Below, piece by piece: positions 37,896-50,300 of a stretch of DNA of 64,000 nucleotides (position 1 is the stretch's first letter; every line of letters begins with the position of its first letter). The stretch lies in NCBI GenBank assembly GCA_029582155.1, contig CM055897.1, positions 3,207,001 through 3,271,000 of the forward strand, read 5' to 3'. The notes under the pieces are model-generated. The model saw only the letters and a list, made by a program, of their open reading frames with translations, was not told where the DNA came from and did not search any database. The DNA comes from Panopea generosa (Eukaryota; Mollusca; Bivalvia; Adapedonta; Hiatellidae). Both the position numbers and the translations under genes were made by a program.

Positions 37896-39181
37896 AGTAC
37901 AAGTCGAAAATAGGTACAATGCTATTCCATTTCTCCCCAACTGTATAACTGTGGAATGGTTTGGACTTCCGCAGCCAATTGTATAATCGTTGGTTAAAGT
38001 TTAACTCTTGGTTATCCTTAGTCTTTAAAAAACTAAAGTTTAAATAACAGATATCATTTCTATAAGTGTTTTTAACCTTTGGTTTAAGATAACCTAGGTC
38101 TGATTAAAATATAATCAACGTTGTTCTTTCAGTCCTTAAACTTTGCAGGAGTGGTGTTTTTTAGACCAGAGAAAACAGTTTAAATTCTTTTCCCCACTCA
38201 CACCTGTCCGAAACTCTTGAGAAGTCAATGTCACCTATAAATAAAAAAAATGATCCCGCCCGCCCTGAGTTACTTTCATATTAAATTCTTGATTAAAATC
38301 TAAAAAAAATGTAATATGGCATTGTATCTACAGTGACCCGTGTAGATTTTATGGGTTAAATATCTAGTCTGTGTAGATCTTGACTTTCAACAAGTGGGTC
38401 ATTTTGGCCAACGGCCGTTTAATTGATATGTAATGATCTATGGTTGTTACGATCGGTTGCTATGGTTACAAATGGTTGCTATAGCAATTAGCGATAATAA
38501 CAAAACAACAAACACTTCCTTTTCAAACTGACATTGACAAAATCCATCCGAACCATTTAATTTAATCATATTATTATAAGAGGAAGGCAAGGCAACTCCC
38601 TTTTACAGAGATGTACAATCTGCATTCTCGTTTATGTTAATGCTGTTAAAATATATTTACCTATTATAAAAAAAGGTAGTGAATTGCATGGAAAATAGGA
38701 AGTTATTGGTAGAAAAAACAAGACATGTAGTGAGTGTTATTAAGTTTTGGGTTCTATATCTGTTTCGGAGTTATTTAACGTTTTAAATGAGGAAAGATAT
38801 GTAACAAAAGTGTTTGTTTGTGGTTTAAGCATATTTTATTTATATTTATAATGTAGAAATAGGGTTGGGCAACAAGGTCTTAAAACATTATATTCGGTCC
38901 TCTCTGTGGGTCAGATGAGTGTTTAATATGAAAAATATACATGGATAAATTGGGATAAATGTTGTCAAAACTAACCACTAGATGTATGGGACATAGCTGG
39001 GAGACTAAGTTTGATAACACGAGGGCGTAAGTGTAGTTTCAAATCAATCGCATATTAGGTAACTGAAATATGTGCATGATATCAAGTTGTACGGAGAGCT
39101 TTAACCAGCATTTCTAAGTCGAACAACGGCCATAATGTGTATCAAGAGTTAATTAACTTGATTGTTTGATAACACTAAATA
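37896..39181. other. No gene recognised
   Basis: Contains short direct repeats (GGTTGCTAT near 38455-38485). I see no further exon for paralogue 1 here, but short exons could be missed. Confidence 0.35.
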
Positions 39182-39289
39182 CTTGGTGAAGTTTCAACTC
39201 AATCCAGTAGGTGGTTACTGATTATTTGCATGATAGTAACTAGCATGCAAAATTTTAACCGAAAGTGTGACACCGATGCCCGGGTAGCA

Positions 39290-39302
39290 GAGAGAGAGAA
39301 AT

Positions 39303-39357
<55 letters not shown>
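39290..39357. repeat. (GA)n microsatellite
   Basis: A nearly pure AG run of about 65 bp. A shorter version sits at the same place in the other duplicate (54525-54557). Confidence 0.95.
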
Positions 39358-39361
<4 letters not shown>

Positions 39362-40451
39362 ATGTAGGAATGCTTCATCGCATTCTTAGCTTATGAAACA
39401 AAAAACACACTAACGAAAGGCAATTCCAACAAACACCATTTCGATACCACACGTGTTATCATCTATGAAACAACGTTTCTATAGCCTATCGACCATTTAT
39501 ATATATATATCGTATACCATCTTTTTCTGGTTAAAATTCACACTTTATATCTACAAGAAAATCCAAATTTATAAATACAGTTTTCAATGTTGAAATGTGG
39601 TCTGGCCGACTATTTGGTCAGTTTCCAACTGTTGATAATCAGATTTTAACCACGTGCGGGTGGGTCTTTAAATAACGGTCGGGGTCAGTTTTCAATGTTA
39701 AAAATGGATCACTCATTCGTTGAAAAGTGATTAATGGGGTCATACGGGGTCAAAGTTTAATGTTACACCGGCATGATATATTATAGAACAGAACAGAACA
39801 TACTTTTATTCAGACTTAAACTAGACAGTTTCACGTCTACAAAATTACAAATGTTTACAGTCAGGTCATATTAACAACAAAATACAAATGCATAATTACA
39901 GAGGCTGTGACATTTGATCATCGTTGTGAGTAAATCTAGTTTCATTAAAAAATGTTCAGATATTGTAAACAATAAGTAAGACACCTTGTTTACCATAACA
40001 CCATTAGGGAACGAGCTTATCCCCAATATTGGAAGAACTTGTCGTCAGACCATGTGGTGATAATTGGTGTTGGTCTATGAGATATTCGGATGAAATAAAT
40101 CAGTATAAATTTGTATTATGCAATGTAAAAATAAATGAACGAATTTCTGAGAATTACAGAGCTTTCCATACTCGCGAGTTACATGAGTACGAAAAGTGCA
40201 CTGCGAAGGGAGACTAATCTTACGAAATAATATCACCCTTATATACTGATCTGCCTCCGAGTAGATAGACGTATATATAGGCTCAATGCTTACAATGTGA
40301 ATGTTGCACCTATAAAGATAAGCATAATGGCAATATGCAATTAGAAAATAAATGCAATGGATTTCCAAGAACTACACAGCTTTCCATACTGAGTATGTAA
40401 AAAGTGTACATCGATGGGACAGTAGTAAGCTCCCTTACTCCCGATGATTTG

Positions 40452-40914
40452 AACGTCTCGCACAACAGTTAGTTTTGCACTGTTCTACATATAGAGAATT
40501 GTACTTCTGGAACACCGGATACATTACTAATGGTTCCAAAAGTGCCTTTTCCTTATAGATAGTCCTCTGTTAGTCCAAATATGCAGAAAAAAAGACCAGG
40601 GGTTGACCAGGTTGCTTTTTCATAATTTGATGGTTTAATGACACTCCTGACTTCATATTTTGCAAATATGTCCTTTAATTGCAGTGTTTTACTACCCATC
40701 TTTAAACTGTTATAGCGTCATTAAAAGTTCCCAGTGCCATCCAAACTTGGCAGAAACCATGCAAATGTTTCATTGTTCTCATATGCACAAAGAACTATTA
40801 CAAGTTAATGCATTTTCGAAAAAAATAATGCCTAACCGCTTTACACAGCTCTAATTTCTTGGGCGTAAGAATCTTTCTTCCATCATGCAAGTGGCGTTAT
40901 CTTTTAAGTGAGAC
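40452..40914 (+). repeat. Repeat family F2, copy b
   Basis: Starts at ACGTCTCGCACAAC and ends at AAGTGAGACC. It is part of the 2-kb duplication. Confidence 0.8.
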
Positions 40915-41984
40915 CTACAAGGTCAATTTTGCACATATAAAGATAGGCACAATGGCAATATATATGTTTTCTGTCTTGATTACTAGACTATCGGAATTTA
41001 ACTAACTTTCAAATAGCCCTTTTTCGTTTGATGTGTTTGAAATTTCATGCTCGAAAGCTTAATGAATATCACATTTTTATCCTATAATAACACGGATGCA
41101 TCAATTCCTCAAATAGTTTAGGAAAACTTTTATAATATAGATCAATAAACAATTTTCCCCATTTGGATAGGAAGTTGCCCCGAACTATTTTAAATTAGAA
41201 CTATATTTATCCATAACTGGATAGAGGCTGCATTTATTTTGTTTTTACTTACGAAATATTTGTACTTTGTACTATAAGACATTTTACACCGCGGTTTTTG
41301 TTATCACAAAGTATGCAGTAACAAAATGTGGTTCAATGGGAGAGAAGCTTGTCGCTGTAGATTGTCGCGCATTTTTGTGACCTTCCAAACTTTTAAGCGA
41401 AGTTGTTCCCTTTATCGACATATCTGCTAAGTAATTGATTTATTTTTGGTCACATTAAGTCGTTTGCAAATTAACGTAATTATTTTGTCCAAATGTTAGT
41501 GGCTTACAGTTACCACATATTTAACTAGTCCATAGTCGATAGTCGTGTACAACTCCTAAGCTTGAGGTATGCAATATATACAATATTATTATTCAATGAA
41601 ATTGAATAGATTGGAAGAAAAACTTATAACATATGAAATTAAAATAAACGTATTATGCGAATTAAGACTGCAAGGGATAAGGTGCGTTTGTTGGTTTACC
41701 TCATTTAAAAATAAATGTTTAACCTGTCACTGCACTCCCTTTAAAAAACAAGCTGATTAACCTACAGTTGCTGTACATTTCTATATGCGGATACATAACT
41801 GCTATGAAAAATTACTTTAAAATGTTGATTTTTTACAGTGGAAATACTTGACCTTATTTTATATAGAACAAAGAACAAAAATAAACTGTGTGGTGAAACC
41901 TTTAGCGCGTAAATTAATGATCAGTTCAGCATGTTCAGAGACATTCGAATAATTGATCTGTCTCTGCACTTTTCTTCAAAGGGA

Positions 41985-42290
41985 GCATATCAGGGGGAAA
42001 ATGCTGTAGAATGCCTTGACAATAAAAATAGTTAACAAAATGGATATTTCATTATCATTCATACTTAAATACACTAAAGAAATGCTTGATAACCTTCGCA
42101 TCGTCATTCGGACTCTTTCTAAGAAACCATTTTTACTACGTGCAAACCTGTATAACGGATCAAATTGAAATCAAAATCAAATCACGTACTCATATAATAC
42201 GTCAAAAAATAAATTATGTTGCAATTGTAGCCCAAGTAAGGAAATCTCTTTTCAATAAAATGATTTGACATGTTTAAATAGATAACCTTT
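41985..42290 (+). repeat. Single arm of the foldback-like element
   Basis: Starts AAAGGGAGCATATCAGGGGG and shares CGTCATTCGGACTCTTTC and CAAACCTGTATAACGGATCA with the arm at 4806-5270. It abuts F2 copy c. Confidence 0.7.
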
Positions 42291-42292
42291 TT

Positions 42293-42745
42293 GTGTCACA
42301 AACCAATTAATTTTGTACTGTTCTACATATAGAGACATGCGCTTTTGGAACATTGGATACATTACCAATGGTTCTAAAAGTGCCTTATTCCCATAGATAG
42401 TTCTCTGTTGGTCCAAATATGCAGAAAAAAACATGGGGTTGACCAGGTTGCTTTTTCACAATTTCGATGGTTTGATGACACCCTATCATTTTTTACAGTT
42501 CTGCCCATTTGTTGCAGTGTATCACTACGCATCTTTAAACTGTTACAGCATCATTAAATATTTCCCAATGTCACCCAAACTTTGCAGAAAGCATGAAAAT
42601 GTTCCAATGTCCCATATGCACTAAGAAATATGACATTTTATGCATTTTTAACAGAATAATTGCCCAACCGCTTTACACAGCTCAAATTTCTTTGGCGTAA
42701 TAATCTTGCTACCGTCATGTAAGGGAGGTAATTCTTCAGTGAGAC
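42293..42745 (+). repeat. Repeat family F2, copy c
   Basis: About 95% similar to copy d. Its 5' terminus is altered (TGTGTCACAAACC in place of ACGTCTCAC...). Confidence 0.8.
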
Positions 42746-44631
42746 CTTGAAGAGTGGAAATTGTCATGACATGTGACTGAATTTTTTGTCAAACAAACCT
42801 TTATCATTTCTAAATATAAAAATACGCCTTTTGAATTCATCGCGAAACTTTTTTCGAATTCATGCACCAAAATAAGATGGCTGTCGCACATGCATAAATC
42901 AGTTTCTGAAGACTCGAAAACAGGAAAAACTGCCCAAAAATATTAGCCCATTGTACCTTAATAAAAATAATTCTAGAAAAAGAAATACTTTGAAAATGTC
43001 CTTGTGTTGTCTGCTATAGTTTATCTATCTGGCTGCATATTCATTTTATTGTATATGCAGCATTACATAACTTAAGTGTCAAAATACATGACCATATATG
43101 GATAAATAGTTGTTTTTGCTACAAATAATGCTCTGTTTTGTTGCAAAACTATATATTTGACTTTTTTTTATATCTATAACAAACAAATATTAATGTTTGT
43201 AGGTACCCAACAATAATTTGCATATCACTGACACTAACCATGCGCCCTTTTTCAATACATGAATGAATAACATGCTTGTGTGCATGCATTAGATTCATTA
43301 TCAACTATGAATAGATCCCTTACCAATTGAGGTATCTATTAGGCATATATTAAATTCCAATACTATTTTGTTCATTCTAACAATCTAAATAGCAAATGAA
43401 AGAAAAATGTGCATGACAGTCACTATAAAGCAAGAAAATCAATCAATGAAAGAAAATTAGACATAATATGATGGTGAAAAAACATCAACTTCAATGAGAA
43501 AAATCTATGTTCTTTAGCAAGCATCATGTATTTTTATTTGAAAAAAAAGTTAGAAAAACAACCTAAAGAAATCAGATGATGGTACAAAAGTTTCAAGCAC
43601 CGGTTAACTAAATGCTGAGAAATTATTACGCGAAATTGTTTCGCGTCATTTCAAAGATGTCGCATTTTCCATTTACCAGAATGTCCAAGAGTAGGTAGAT
43701 ACTGTGTATTAGCCAGACCCAGCCGCATAAATATCAACAATGAGGAGAAAAAAATGACAGTAAAACAAAAATGCCAGTAATACGCCATACCAATAAAATG
43801 AAACGTGGCAGTTTGGCGGTCGGTTTATCGAAAACTGGATACAGAGCTGTTGATAACAAATATCAATGACAAAACAATGGAACAGGAAATTTCTCCATAA
43901 TTCATGATCAATATAATATTAATTGATAAACAGCGACATAAAAACAATATTGCTCATATGCGACTAATCGTATTGTCTAAAAGCATGCGCTAAAGAGTGG
44001 AAACAGTATCGCAACAAATGTTACCATTTTTATGTGGGTGGGGTATGAATTTTACATAAATTATGATTTTCTAACACAAAAAAATGGTTTAACTTACATG
44101 AATCATGAAATCTTGATGCAGTGAATGTTCTAGACATGCTTTTTTTGTGATATATTAGCATCACTGTCTCTCTGTGTGACTTTCAAGTGTTTTTGAGTGC
44201 AAATTTTTATTCATTTTAGCCAGGATTTTGAGACAGATGGCTAAAATCAAGTCTTATCATGTGATGCAGCAAAGCATATTTGCATATATGATCATTTCTT
44301 TTTCAGTTAAATAGATGATCTCACTTTGTGTTCCTTCCATTGAATTGAATAAATCCTGATTACAACATTTCCACGACAAATTTTCAGCTGTTCAGTCTCA
44401 TTGCCCTATTTGCTTAACTGTTTTAGCTTCAAGTTTGTTTTGCCTATGTGACAGCTTCTCTATTTCACTCAAAGTCATCCATTTTTCACAAAAATACATT
44501 TATTTTTCCATTTAGAGGTTTCAAATACAGTATTTCCCATAGAAAGTGACATATTTTGAAAAAGAAAGTAAATCTGAATCACAGAGATGCAGTTTCCTCT
44601 CAGCGTCTACCGAAAATGATCTTGTTCTTGA
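42746..44631. other. Sequence between F2 copies c and d
   Basis: 1.9 kb of AT-rich sequence with no reading frame or transposon motif that I recognise. Confidence 0.35.
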
Positions 44632-45082
44632 ACGTCTCACTTACCAATTAATTTTGTACTGTTCTACATATAGAGACATGCGCTTTTGGAACACTGGATA
44701 CATTACCAATGGTTCTAAAAGTGCCTTATTCCCATAGATAGTCCTCTGTTGGTCCAAATATGCAGAAAAAAACATGGGGTTGACCAGGTTGCTTTTTCAC
44801 AGTTTCAATGGTTTGATGACACCCCTTCATTTTTTACAATTCTGCCCATTTGTTGCAGTGTATCACTACGCATCTTTAAACTGTTACAGCATCATCAAAC
44901 AGTTCCCAATGTCACCCAAACTTTGCAGAAATCATGAAAATGTTCCAATGTTCCCATATAAGAAATATGACATTTTATGCATTTTTAACAGAATAATTGC
45001 CCAACCGCTTTACACAGCTCTAATTTCTTTGGCGTAATAATCTTGCTACCGTCATGTAAGGGAGGTAATTCTTCAGTGAGAC
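44632..45082 (+). repeat. Repeat family F2, copy d
   Basis: The copy with the cleanest ends: ACGTCTCACTTACC at left and CTTCAGTGAGACC at right, giving a 450-bp unit. Confidence 0.8.
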
Positions 45083-45433
45083 CTTGAATTTTAGCAATAC
45101 GGGTTATTGAGTATATAGTGAATGTAACAAAATAGTTAGGTTGTTGTGGCTTAACTTAGTAGTGTCAGCCAATACGTTTCCATTGTAGGGATATATGCTA
45201 TATTCAGGTCAGGTAGCGTGGAATTGTTAAAACGTATTGATAGATCGAATGATTGATATGTTTCTTCATTATTCTTTAAATGGAGCATATCAGGGGGAAA
45301 AATGCTGTAAAATTGTAGCAAAATGACCAAAGGCTGACAACTCACAAGGGTAGAATACAATCATACACAAAGTAGAATTTACAATTTTAATTTTACATGA
45401 ATAAAATAACGAATATACAATTATACAATTATA

Positions 45434-45469
45434 CCCCCCCCCCCCCACCCCCACACACACACACACATA

Positions 45470-45507
<38 letters not shown>

Positions 45508-45511
45508 TACA
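45434..45511. repeat. Poly-C / (CA)n microsatellite
   Basis: A C run of about 17 bases with one A, followed by (AC)n/(ACAT) repeats. The minus-strand cysteine/valine-rich reading frames over it are spurious. Confidence 0.95.
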
Positions 45512-46029
45512 GTACCCTAGTAACTGCATATTGAGTAAAGAGATAACGATGATCACGTTGAGTATAATATGACGGGTATGTAATAAAGCGAATAAAACAT
45601 GGTTTAAACACATGAAATAAAACGAAATCACCTTATTTACAACACGTAAATAGAGATAATTGAAAAGCAGTGCAATCTGTATTTAACACTGCGTGTGTAT
45701 GTAACCAATCACCCTGATAAAGTGTTGATAACATGACTACTAGTAAGAAGATTTGGAGATGCAAACTTATAACGTTAATACATTTCTAGTAAATGTTTAT
45801 CAATAAGCTTGACAACAAGGAAGAAATGATTGTCTAACAAATGTCATAATAATACAATTCTAAATTCTGATTATGGTGGATATACATTTCCTATTCACAA
45901 ATCAGGAAGGAAGTGTAATGATTATATGCTAAATAACAATCAAACGAATAAGTAAATATGTGTGTTTGCTTTATGCAGCTCTTTCAAATGTGTAACTACA
46001 TCGTTATATTACTTGTTTCGCAATCTTGT

Positions 46030-46745
46030 TTGTTTTGGGAATCAAAAGATGCATATGTGTGCGTAGTGTTGTATATTTACAGTGTTATTATATTTGTGTT
46101 TGTAGGGTTAGAATATACGTCTTGATAGGGTTGTTATATATCTATTTTTGGGTTGTTATATATGTGTTTGTAATGTCAGTATATATGTGTTTAAGGGTTG
46201 TTATATATGTGTTTTAGGGTTGTTATATATATGTTAAGGGTTATCTTATATATGTTTTAAGGTTTTTATATGTGTATTTATAGGACTGATTTATATGTGT
46301 TTATAGGGTTGTTATATATTTGTGCTTGTAGGGTTGTTGTATATGTCTTTATAGGATTGTTATATATGTAAAAATAGAGTAGTTATATATGTAATTGTAG
46401 TGTCATTATATATATATATACGTTATAGTCTTGTAATCTATCATGTATACAGGTTGTTATATATGTGTATATATTGTTGATATGTATGTTTTTATAGTGT
46501 TGTTATTTATCCGTTTACATGGCTTTTATATAATGTGTTGGTATAACGGGTTGATATATGCGTGTGTGCGTATTGGGTTGTATTATATGTGTGTGTGTAC
46601 AATTAATATATGTTTGTTCATTGTTATATATGTGTTCGTGGGGTTGCTATATATATGTTTATAGAAGTGTTATATGTGTGTGTAGTGGCTTAATATATGT
46701 ATTTGTTGAATTGCTCTATTTGTACTTTGGGATAGTTATATAATG
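46030..46745. repeat. Degenerate minisatellite, GGGTTGTTATATATGTGTTT
   Basis: About 25-30 loosely spaced imperfect copies of a 20-30-bp TG/TA-rich unit, upstream of paralogue 2. Its plus-strand reading frames are repeat translations. Confidence 0.8.
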
Positions 46746-47395
46746 CTCATTTTATTTCTTCATATATGTTTAAATGGTTGATATATTTATCATGAGCATG
46801 TAAACAAAGAAAGCATAAGTATATTAACACTGCAGCACTGACATATGATTACAACAGTAGCTTCCTATGGCAATTTGTTTACAATTCAACATTTATTTTG
46901 TTTGTTACTTTTGTACGAAATTAAATATGTGCCTTTTTACGAGAATATTAGCTACTTGACCTTAAACACATTGTGTTTGGGAAGACGTAATAGGTGTATA
47001 TTGTGCACTGCATATGTGTTCATTTAAAGTAACAATAATTTACAACTATTTATCGTTCCGGGTTTCGATGTTATCTAATAAGGTAATGAAGTTAACAGAT
47101 ACAACTAGCTGTGTTTTGTTTAGTGTTTATTCATAACCTTATCCAGTGTTGACATGTGTAACCTTTTGTGTTTGGTTTATGACGTTTGTATGGTTAGGTA
47201 TATCATGTGCATAAAGAATTAAACATCCGTGTTGGAGTATGCATGTTAATATAGGTTAGGATATATTATTTTACGTTTTATCTTCGATGTGCAGTTCTGT
47301 TGTTGCGAAGGAGTAAACAAACCAATCATTTAATCAAGCTAGATACATACTTATTAACCATAGGAAGTATATGTGTGTAACGTCCAACGACAAGC

Positions 47396-50300
47396 ATGAC
47401 TCAGTGTTTACATACTTGTGGATCGAATCTTATGTGCTGTGCGCCATGCCCACCTCCAGACGTCACTTATGACAATTTCTTCGATATCGCGTCTGACGAG
47501 GCGAATCTTACACAACAAGAAATTAATATAATTGTGGATTATTGCCACGGTCCTTTTCCGATGTCTACAACAGAGACACCATCCACTTCCGAAGTAACAA
47601 CGCAGACAGAGCCAACTACCATTACAGCGACCACGGTTACAAACTACACTACTACAAACTACAGTACTACACTCTACAGTACTACAACAACCAGCACGGC
47701 AACAGAAGCCACCACACCTATATTCGATATAGTTGCTAAAACAGGAGGCCCAGGCCTAGGCTTCCTTTTGGTCTGTGTTATAGTTTTTTGGTTGTTTCGC
47801 AGGTATGCTTTCTCTGAAGCTCATGTCGTTTTAAATGAGTATTGTAATACAATCACTTGATCTAATCTTGAAAATAATGTTAAACATATTTAACTTTCAC
47901 GAAATGTAGGATATATGGTTAGTATACATTTCCACGTACGTAACTGTGTGCTCATGTTCACGGAGGCGAGTGACATTATGCTAAAGAGCGGCGCAAAAAT
48001 ATCTGAGGGAAAGTCCCCGCTACTTGTAACATTTCTGCAGATAAAGTCGGCATAATAAAAACGTATTATTTGCAAAAAGTGCAACGGCGTTGTTTTTTTT
48101 TAATTCAATCGCCCCATAACATAATTGTCTCAACTGAGCACAAAACACCGTTTCACTTCTTGCCAAAAAATCTAGTTTTGCATGATCACTTCATATAACT
48201 GGCAATTTGTGTCTCTATACAGAGACGGCGTTCGTCTCTGTTTCGTTTATTTTCATTAGTTATTCAGAAAGTTATCTACAGAAATGTTACCTAAAACGGG
48301 CACTTTTCCTCCAATATTTTGCACCATACCATAAAATCACGTTGGTTCACCATCGTGATGTTGATGTTAATGAACACAACTAAAACAACTTAAGTGCAAG
48401 CATAGAAATAATGCATTTGTATACATATATCGCTACTATTTTGAAAATTGAGTTTAAGTATAATGTAAGAACATGTTGAAAGCAAGTACAGCTCACATAT
48501 TAAAGCTAATGTGTCATACATCAATCCCGGAGCTTTTTTTTATTGCATTCGAGCCGATTATCTGGGTGCATTTTTAGAGGCAATCGGGTCTAGTCTGAAT
48601 TCGAACCAGCAACCTTCCGGCGTAAGCGGTCAATCCCCTCTCAACTTCATATCTGCCGGAGCCGGATATATATTTGGGAGTCCCGCCTTTGTTTTATTGG
48701 TTATAGGTTCATTTGCCGATCGAGTTTAAATGTGCTTGGCAGTAGAGCGGGTAAATATTAAGTTTCTTGTTTTTGTTTTTTTTATTCATAATGGGATATA
48801 CTATATACATCGTAATTGCGCAATGCCTACATTGGTATATATATACATGTGGCTTTAAATCTTTTACAGATATCGGAAGAAGCCCATAGGTGAATACGGC
48901 TTTGTGAGTAAATGTGGATACGTATTATTTATTTTGTTGTTTGCGTATTCAGTGTCGCATTAGTTTTAATGTTTTGATATAATTTCACCGGGAGTATTCC
49001 TTGATAGAACCAGCAATAAGCATATACAGATAACGTGTCTCGCTTAAGGTTACTATATATGGCCGTGACAGGGAATCGAACCCATGTCCCTCCAATCCTG
49101 GGTCCAATACTCGACAATGAGTACCATTCAATATATCAACAAAGTACAACGCATTATGAACGAAGGTGTGGATGAAACCATTACACATGTAATAGATCAA
49201 CATTATTTCTGTTTTAGTAATCTCTCTCTCTCTCTCAGGAAGTTGTATTGCTAGTTTATTGTATAGTCACTTTATACATATCTTGCGCTATAAAGCCAAT
49301 TATTTCAAAATTAAAATGATTAAAACCTTTGCATATGTTATAAATATACAACATATAAATATTATAAATGTTCATTTAACAGTAATGGCTCATTGATAAA
49401 ACGATCGCTGAAAATGAAATATCCTTGCAAATAAATATAACAATAACGTGGTATCTTCCCTGTCATTATATGGTGTCATGTTATACGGTTTTGGTAGACA
49501 TATGCGACAGTTGAACAATATTATCTTGTATAGATACGTGTTATATCGCAGTCATGTGACTGCCGAACACGGAAGTTAACGACGATGTGTCTGTTTATCA
49601 ATATAATTTTTTCGTTATGAAATCCGGCTTCTTTCCTTTAAACATCAAGCGGAAGATAATTTTAAGCATAACAACAATGGTATGCCCATACTGCCATGTT
49701 TTGGTGATTTTTTATCGTATTATCTGTAAAGACAAATTATCTTGAGCAACATTTATGTAAACTGTACAATTTGAGCAATATAACAACGAGTATATTTTCA
49801 AAAAAAAAGAAAAAACAAACTAGAAATTCCATGGACTATGATAATAAAACAAATTCATATTATGCATTGATTGGAGCAAGTATTGTCAATTTAGTTTTTA
49901 TTTTATCCTCAAAATCTAACATCGGCAAACTAGAATTAATCGTTAACGTCTCATTTCACAGAAATGCCCCTTTTGTGTCCCTTTTTGCCTTGATTCCTAT
50001 TGTATATTGACACCTACTGTATGTTGACACCTACTGTGTATTGACACCTACTGTATATTGACACCTACTATATATTGACACCTACTGTGTATTGACACCT
50101 ACTGTGTATTGACACCTACTGTATATTGATACCTACTATATACTGACACCTACTGTGTATTGACACCTACTGTATATTGACACCTACTGTGTATTGACAC
50201 ATACTGTGTATTGACACCTACTATATATTGACACCTACATGTATTGCCACCTACTGTGTATTGACACCTACTGTATAATGATACCTACTATATATTGACA

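Larger units (their letters stand above)
39182..41196 (+). repeat. 2-kb segmental duplication, copy 1
   Basis: A direct repeat of 54428-56386 with about 90-95% visible similarity. It includes a (GA)n microsatellite (39290-39357), an AGAACAGAACAGAACATACTTTTATT block (39785-39810) that resembles the reverse complement of a LINE 3' end, and an F2 copy. It has no intact gene. Confidence 0.88.

Noticed and set aside
42293..45082. F2 copies c and d as the two LTRs of a retrotransposon
   Set aside because: They are direct and similar, but ends are GTCTCAC...GTGAGAC rather than TG...CA. There is no primer-binding site or gag/pol between them, and three more copies exist as single units.
45290..45631. 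A valine/cysteine-rich minus-strand protein
   Set aside because: It spans the poly-C/(CA)n microsatellite; the composition is an artefact of the simple repeat.
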